This document shows positions 58,172-64,000 of a DNA stretch of 64,000 bases, piece after piece. The DNA comes from Costus lasius (Eukaryota; Streptophyta; Magnoliopsida; Zingiberales; Costaceae), in contig CM050449.1 in NCBI GenBank assembly GCA_027563935.2, positions 45,792,507 to 45,856,506 on the forward strand, written 5' to 3'. The position numbers and the translations under genes are program-made. The notes under the pieces were generated by a model. That model ran no database searches. It worked only from the letters and a program-made list of their open reading frames with translations, and was not told the DNA's origin. Every line of letters begins with the position of its first letter. Position 1 is the stretch's first letter.

Positions 58172-58201
<30 letters not shown>
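58172..58201 (+). repeat. Run of 30 C near the end of G's 5' LTR
   Basis: The same place in other LTRs carries a C (or G on the other strand) tract of about 4-10 bases. Length here is exceptional and could be real slippage or an assembly artefact. Confidence 0.9.
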
Positions 58202-58202
<1 letters not shown>

Positions 58203-58226
58203 CCCCCCTTGTGGGGACCCTACAAT

Positions 58227-58239
58227 TGGTATCAGAGCC
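58227..58239 (+). other. Primer-binding site of element G
   Basis: TGGTATCAGAGCC, two bases after the LTR end, complementary to initiator tRNA-Met. Confidence 0.92.
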
Positions 58240-60040
58240 AATGTTCATGTTTTATGATTGCCATGTTATGTTTTATGATCCATGTTTGCGCAAGATAACA
58301 GATCTATAGGTCACATGCGAATGCTTATGCTGTAGTTGTAAGTTGGCGAAAATACATGTTTCTTATAGACGTTATTTTCTCCTTGGCGCATGTTGTTGGC
58401 GCATGTTTCATTGTGTTTTCAAAACAAATAACTTGCGCGATTCATCTTAGATCTAAGGCACCTACTTTAAACCCTTAGATGGGTTATTAGGGTTGAAGTC
58501 ACCCCCCTTAGGTTAGATCCAAAAGTCTGATCAGACTATCTGACAGCCTTGATGGGTTGACCAGGTAGCACCTGTGCGCAAGCACGTGGTGGCTACAGGT
58601 CGGCTGCAGACAGGCGTGTAGCGATGTCTGATTGAGACAACTGATGAACGCACATGAGTTAGGCCCGGGGTCACACCCGCTTGCCAGACCTCATTGTGGT
58701 TGTTCAGCCCTGGCGCATGCATGGTTGACCTTATGGTCGACTCAAGTCAGTTAGGACTTGGTGCATGCAAGGGCAGTGGATCTGACTAGGATGGATGAGT
58801 GGATCCCTAGTAATAGACCATTGTAAGGCAGTAGGGCAAATAAGGAAAATTAAAATTGATCCCAAGGGGTTTTCGAAATTTAATTTTCATGATTGGATCA
58901 CATGTTGATTGTTGCATATGTATGTTTATTTATTCTTATGTGGGCTGCCCATATTAAATGAGTGCTGTGCTGGGGCCTGCGTGCCTGGTTAATTTTGTAA
59001 ATTAATTTTATATTGTGATCTGCGCATCACATTGCTTTAATTTATAAAATGTAATTGACCTGCGTGTCAATCTTGTCTAGATAGTTAAATTTGTAATTTA
59101 ATTAGACAAGAGCACAGAACACTCTTGGCAGAGGCGCATGCAGCAGTGGCTTGACCAGGTGGGAGGTCCAGGGTTCGACTCTGGGACCAGGCGCATTTTC
59201 CCTGGTGGGCGCACCTGAGCTGCAATTGGCGCTTGGGCCCTGGGTTGGGCCAGATGAGCAGCTAAAGCCCCATGAAGAAAAGCAAGTGAAGACTTAAGTT
59301 AGATTAAGGTCTTACTAGGGCTATGGGCTTTTACCACATAAGATCCGGGCTTTCTTTTATTGTTTAAATAAGTAGAATAGCATGATTTATTTATCTTCTG
59401 CTATCACCATAGGAATTGCATGATAGTGAAGAAGATAAAAGACCGTTAAAATCCAACGCTTAAATATCAAGCTCGTAAGCCTTCTGACGCGAAACCTCAC
59501 TGTTCTGATTATCGTTGGAGCCGTGTTGTACCCACTCAGTGGGCACGTCCATCCATCTTCAGACGGTGCGGGATTACACCTGCGTGTTACAGAGAAGGGA
59601 TTTATCGCTTCTCGTTGCTCAGCATAGCACGTGGTGGTCCAGGGAGTAGGTCGGGTCAGCTTGACCGTGTTGGCTACATATGTGGCGCATATGGTAGCGC
59701 ATGGAGGCAGCCATCTGTGGGGTCAGAGATTGTGTTGTACCAACTCAGTTGGCACAGTCTGCTGGATTGCCCAGATGAAGGGGAATCGCACGGGTTGGCG
59801 ATAGGCAGGGACTGCCTACCGGTGATTAGTGCTTGTACTCTCTGTGCATCTTATCTCGCCTGAGCGGGACACGGAGACCAAGTATGAAATCCGGATCCCA
59901 TCTCACTAAAAGAGTGTCTACTCTTTCGGACTGTTTAATGGATTTTTCAGTCAGATAAAATAGTGAGAAAAAGAATCTTTCTTAAGTCCTGATTGATTCT
60001 TCACATTGATACTGACCTTGCTGTTCTTGCATTGTTGTAG
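58240..60040 (+). promoter_or_regulatory. Element G leader, predicted intron with conserved RNA structures
   Basis: A T-arm-like hairpin (loop GTTCGAC) lies within 59165-59188, bracketed by direct repeats GGCGCAT at 59133-59139 and 59190-59196. Hairpins lie at 59531-59543 and 59740-59752, with a third near 59856-59869. It ends in TACTGAC, a T-rich tract and TTGTTGTAG (AG at 60039-60040). ORFs are not conserved between copies. Confidence 0.68.
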
Positions 60041-60061
60041 ATACCTGCAGCAACGAACACC

Positions 60062-63000
60062 ATGAGCTTCAATGTGCGATCCCTACTGGAAAGAGAGAAG
60101 TTTGTTGGGCCGAACTTCTCGGACTGGTTTGGACACCTTAAGATCGTTCTTAAGGCAGAGAGGAAACTGTATGTCCTCGAGACGGCGATACCGCCTCAGC
60201 CCGCTCCGAACGCCGCAAGGGCGGTTCGGGAAGCCTATGAAAAGCACGTCAGTGATAGCATTGATGTCGCTTGCCTGATGCTAGCGTCTATGACGCCACC
60301 GCTGCAGCGTCAGCATGAGGATATGTCTGCTATAGACATGATAGCAAACCTCAAGATGCTGTATGCTGCACAGGCGAGGACAGGACGCTATAATCTGACA
60401 AAGCTGTTCTTTCAGAGCAAACTGGCTGAAGGGAGCCTAGTGGGAGCTCACGTGCTCAAGATGATTGGGCACAAGGAGGCTCTAGAGAAACTGGGGCATA
60501 CCATCAACCAGGAGCTTGCTGTAGACATCATTCTGCAGTCTCTCCCGCCCTCTTTCGATGCGTTCATTATTAACTTTAATATGAACAAAATCGATTGTAC
60601 TCCGGCAGAGCTGCTGAATATGCTCTTGACTACTGAGGAGACTCTGATGGGAAAGCCTTCGACCTCTGTCTTAATGGTTCCTTCGAGGAACAAGAAGAAG
60701 GGGAAGAAGGGCAAGACCCCTGTCAAGAGCTACAGCAAGGCTCTGAAGCAGAAGGTGAAGCGGTCCAAGGAATACAGGTGTTTCCACTGTGGCCAGCTGG
60801 GTCACTGGAAAAAGGACTGTAAAGCGCTCCAAGGAGATAAGAGGGGAAGCATCGCTTCTGGCTCAGGTATATTCGTGACTGAGGTCATGTTTTCTTCTTC
60901 TATATCATGGGTGTTGGACACTGCATGTAGAGTTCACATTTGTTCAAATGTACAGGAACTCAAGAGAAGAAGACAGGTGGGACAGCATGAGGTGGACCTA
61001 CGAGTTGGAAACGGGGCACGGGTTGCTGCTGTTGCTGTAGGAGACTATTTCATTTCTTTACCATCTGGAATTGTATTGGAACTAGACAATTGTTATTTTG
61101 TTCCCAGTATTACTAAAAATATTATCTCCATTCCTGCTCTTGTCAGGAAGGGTTTTTCCTTTGAATGCAATATTTCAAAGTGTCTTTTATCTTATGATAA
61201 TATTGTTTATGCAACTGGTTCAATTAGCAATGGATTATTCATGTTGGACATGGATTGTTCTATACAAAATGTTGATATTAAGAAAGCCAAGTATGCTGAT
61301 GACAGCACCTTGCTATGGCAAAGTCGTTTAGGCCATATTAACGAGAAACGCATTAAGCGGTTGCATGATTATGGACTGCTGGGATCATTCTCTTACAAGG
61401 AGATTGATACATGCAAAGCTTGTTTGATGGGTAAAATGACGAAGTCGCCTTTTCCTCACAAAGGTCAAAGGGCTTCAGGTTTACTGGACCATATACACAG
61501 TGATGTGTGTGGGCCATTTAGTAAACATGCCAGAGGTGGCTATCAGTACTTCATTACCTTTACTGACGATTTCAGTAGGTATGGCTATGTCTATCTGATG
61601 AGACATAAGAGTGAATCTTTTGACAAGTTCAAAGAGTTCAAGAATGAAGTACAGAATCAGCTAGGCCGAAATATCAAGGCGCTTCGCTCAGATCAAGGTG
61701 GAGAATACTTGAGTCATACGTTTACTGACTATCTGAAGGAGTGTGGGATTATCTCACAGCTCACTCCGCCAGGAACACCGCAATGGAATGGTGTGTCCGA
61801 GAGGAGAAATAGAACGTTACTTGATATGGTTCGTTCTATGATGAGTCAGGCTACTCATCCATACTCCTTTTGGGGTTTTGCACTGGAAACAGCTGCAAAG
61901 GTACTAAACCGAGTGCCATCCAAGGCAGTTTCAAAGACGCCATATGAATTATGGTATGGGAAACAGCCGAGCTTGACATTTATCAGGATCTGGGGCTGCG
62001 AGGCTTATGTCAAAAAGCTCGCCTCTGGGAAACTAGAGAGCAGATCTGACAAATGTATCTTTGTCGGTTACCCTAAGGAAACTAAGGGTTATTATTTCTT
62101 CGATCCCAAAGAGAACAAGGTATTTGTTGCTCGGACGGCCATATTTCTTGAGAAGGAGTTTCTTCTGCAAGAGGCCAGTGGGAGAGAAATAATGCTGGAT
62201 GAGAATCCAGAGGAAGGACAAAGTAGTCAAGCACAGTTGGATGAGCCTGAGCCGGTAGATCAGGTTATTGAACAACCTGACGCTCAGATATCACGGGAAC
62301 CGCGAAGATCGGGAAGGATTCGTCGACAACCTGAGCGTTATGACGGAGTCTACATCATTGATAATGATGAACCCCTCACTTATGCGGATGCGGTCAGTGG
62401 ACCGGAGTCAGCGAGATGGCTTGAAGCTATGCGCGCCGAGATGGACTCCATGTCAGATAACCAAGTCTGGGATTTGGTTGAGCCGCCTCCGGGAGTTATC
62501 CCTATAGGCTGTAAATGGATCTTCAAGAAGAAGATTGACATGGATGGTAACGTGGTTACCTATAAAGGCAGGCTAGTTGCGAAAGGTTTCAAACAAATCT
62601 ACGGGATAGATTATGATGAAACTTTCTCACCTGTAGCTATGTTTAAGTCTATTCGGATTCTTTTCGCGATAGCTGCATATTATGATTATGAGATTTGGCA
62701 AATGGATGTGAAAACAGCTTTCCTTAATGGAAATCTGGATGAGGATGTGTATATGACACAACCTGAGGGTTTCACTAATCCATCAGATCGTCATAAGATA
62801 TGCAAATTAAAGAAGTCCATTTATGGACTTAAGCAAGCATCAAGAAGCTGGAATATTCGTTTTGATGAATCAGTCACTGAATTTGGTTTCATCAAGAACG
62901 AGGATGACCCGTGTGTATATAAGAGGTTTAGTGGGAGCGTGATTACTTTCTTAGTCCTCTACGTCGATGATATCTTGATCATTGGAAACGACATTCTTGA

Positions 63001-63943
63001 AATGCATGCGGTTAAGGCATGGTTAAGGAAGTGTTTTCAGATGAAAGATCTAGGAGAAGCAGCCTATGTATTAGGTGTGAAGATCTACAGGGATAGATCT
63101 AAGAGGCTTCTCGGGTTGTGCCAGAGTACTTACATCGATAAAGTCCTGGAGAGATTTCATTTAGAGAATTCTAAATGAGGATATCTTCCAGTCAGACATG
63201 GTCTGAATCTTTCGAAGAGTCAGTGTCCACAAACACAGACTGAGAAAGATGAAATGGACAATACGCCTTATGCTTCGGCTATTGGTTCCATTATGTATGC
63301 GATGTTATGTACTCGCCCAGACGTCGCTTACGGGTTAAGCGTGACCAGTCGTTTCCAAAGTAATCCAGGTCAGGCACACTGGATTGCGGTCAAGAACATC
63401 TTAAAATATCTGCGGAGGACCAAAGATATGTTCTTGATATATGGTGGTCAGGAAGAACTCAGTATTGAAGGATATACTGACACTTCGTTCCAGTCTGACC
63501 AGGATGATTTCCGATCGCAATCAGGCTATGTTTTTAGCTTGAATGGAGCTGCAGTGGTATGGAAGAGTTTCAAACAGTCAACTGTTGCTGATTCCACAAC
63601 AGAAGCCGAGTATGTTGCAGCCTCGGAAGCATCCAAGGAGGCAGTGTGGATTCGTAAGTTCGTGAGAGAACTTGGTGTTGTTCCTTCGAGTGCAGATCCT
63701 TTGGTTATCTTCTGTGATAACACTGGAGCAATCGCACAAGCAAAGGAACCACGGTCGCACCAGAAGTCCAAGCACATACAGAGACGGTTTCATTTGATCA
63801 GGGAGATCATAGATCGTGGCGAGATCAAAATCTGCAAGGTTCATATAGATGACAATCTGGCAGACCCGCTTACCAAGCCTCTGGCGCAGCAGAAGCATGA
63901 GAAGCACTGTAATAATATGGGTTTGAGATTTCTCAACCATTAG
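60062..63943 (+). pseudogene. Element G gag-pol, one nonsense codon
   Basis: About 1,290 codons collinear with A (one residue shorter near the protease). The CCHC knuckle, integrase HHCC and D,D,E residues, reverse transcriptase YVDD (codons 62960-62971) and RNase H are all present. A TGA at 63176-63178 lies between reverse transcriptase and RNase H, where A has CGT and B has AGA; the frame continues unchanged to 63943. Two substitutions may matter: DTACR instead of DTACG in protease, and SDQGGEY instead of SDRGGEY in integrase. A sequencing error at the stop would make it intact. Confidence 0.92.
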
Positions 63944-63963
63944 ATTAAGTGCAAGTGGGAGAT

Positions 63964-64000
63964 TGTTGGGGTATGCCCTTAAGCCTAATGTTTGAGGCCT
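63964..64000 (+). repeat. Element G 3' LTR, first 37 bp
   Basis: Identical to the first 37 bp of the 5' LTR and preceded by the polypurine tract; cut by the window end. Confidence 0.93.

Larger units (their letters stand above)
56521..58224 (+). repeat. Element G 5' LTR (1,704 bp)
   Basis: TGTTGGGG to ACCCTACA. GTATGGCCATAC lies at 57114-57125, inverted repeat GATAAC/GTTATC at 57341-57356, a TATAAA at 56596-56601 conserved in many copies but with unproven role, and a run of 30 C at 58172-58201. Confidence 0.94.
56521..64000 (+). mobile_element. Element G: family 1 copia element, 3' LTR runs off the window
   Basis: Complete 5' LTR, primer-binding site, leader, nearly intact gag-pol, polypurine tract and the first 37 bp of the 3' LTR. 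The two LTR starts share a private change (CCCTTAAGCC where others have CCCTTAAGGC), confirming that they are a pair. The predicted target duplicate is AACAC (56516-56520). Confidence 0.94.

Noticed and set aside
59122..59200. A functional tRNA gene in the leader of G
   Set aside because: Only a T-arm/B-box-like hairpin is clear; acceptor, D and anticodon arms cannot be folded convincingly.

Overview
The window is a nest of LTR retrotransposons from a plant nuclear genome. The primer-binding sites match plant initiator-tRNA-Met (TGGTATCAGAGC), most elements are Ty1/copia (order gag-protease-integrase-reverse transcriptase-RNase H), and there is Ty3/gypsy debris and a TRIM. I found no host gene, rRNA, complete tRNA or CRISPR array. 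Species and copia lineage cannot be fixed from sequence alone; the 1.6-1.7 kb LTRs, ~1.8 kb leader and single ~1,300-residue polyprotein suggest a BARE/Angela-type or Tork-type layout.

Two related copia families dominate. Family 1 has LTRs of about 1.61-1.70 kb starting TGTTGGGGTATGCCC (or TGTTAGGG). Family 2 has LTRs of about 1.97 kb starting TGTTGGTGTATATGCC.

Layout from left to right. Element A (+) fills 1-6723 with an intact gag-pol and sits inside the integrase codons of B (6724-10538, +). B sits inside the leader of H (10539-12475, -), and H inside the leader of J (12476-13623, -). J's LTR is cut by the family 2 element C (13624-24057, +). C carries a solo family 1 LTR, N (19165-20839, TSD GTATG), and its 3' LTR is cut by element I (24058-26416, +). 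I's leader is cut by an antisense LTR, K (26417-27879), which is fused abruptly to the 3' end of a second family 2 element, D (27880-32205). D's LTR holds solo LTR M (28642-30330, TSD ATTTAT), and D abuts the integrase codons of a gypsy element, L (32206-34113). L is interrupted by element F (34114-55407, +, TSD CGAAG). F's 5' LTR is split by element E (35512-45033, -, TSD CAAGG), E's pol by a 527-bp TRIM (38957-39483, TSD ATTTC), and F's leader by a 2.8-kb solo LTR, O (46850-49637, TSD GTGCT). After a scrap of L comes antisense LTR K2 (55460-56520), cut by element G (56521 to beyond the window, +).

The main functional observation is a predicted leader intron. All 13 family 1 LTR copies that cover the region carry an ATG-GCN-NNN mini-exon followed by GTA, about 150 bp before the LTR end. 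All four family 1 leaders that reach gag end in a pyrimidine-rich TTGTAG, with the gag frame open in phase 0 from there. The intron would contain the primer-binding site and three small hairpins conserved between the two families. Spliced RNA would then serve as mRNA, and only unspliced RNA could be reverse transcribed and perhaps packaged. Most copies are broken, largely by CAG-to-TAG and CGA-to-TGA changes typical of methylated plant transposons.
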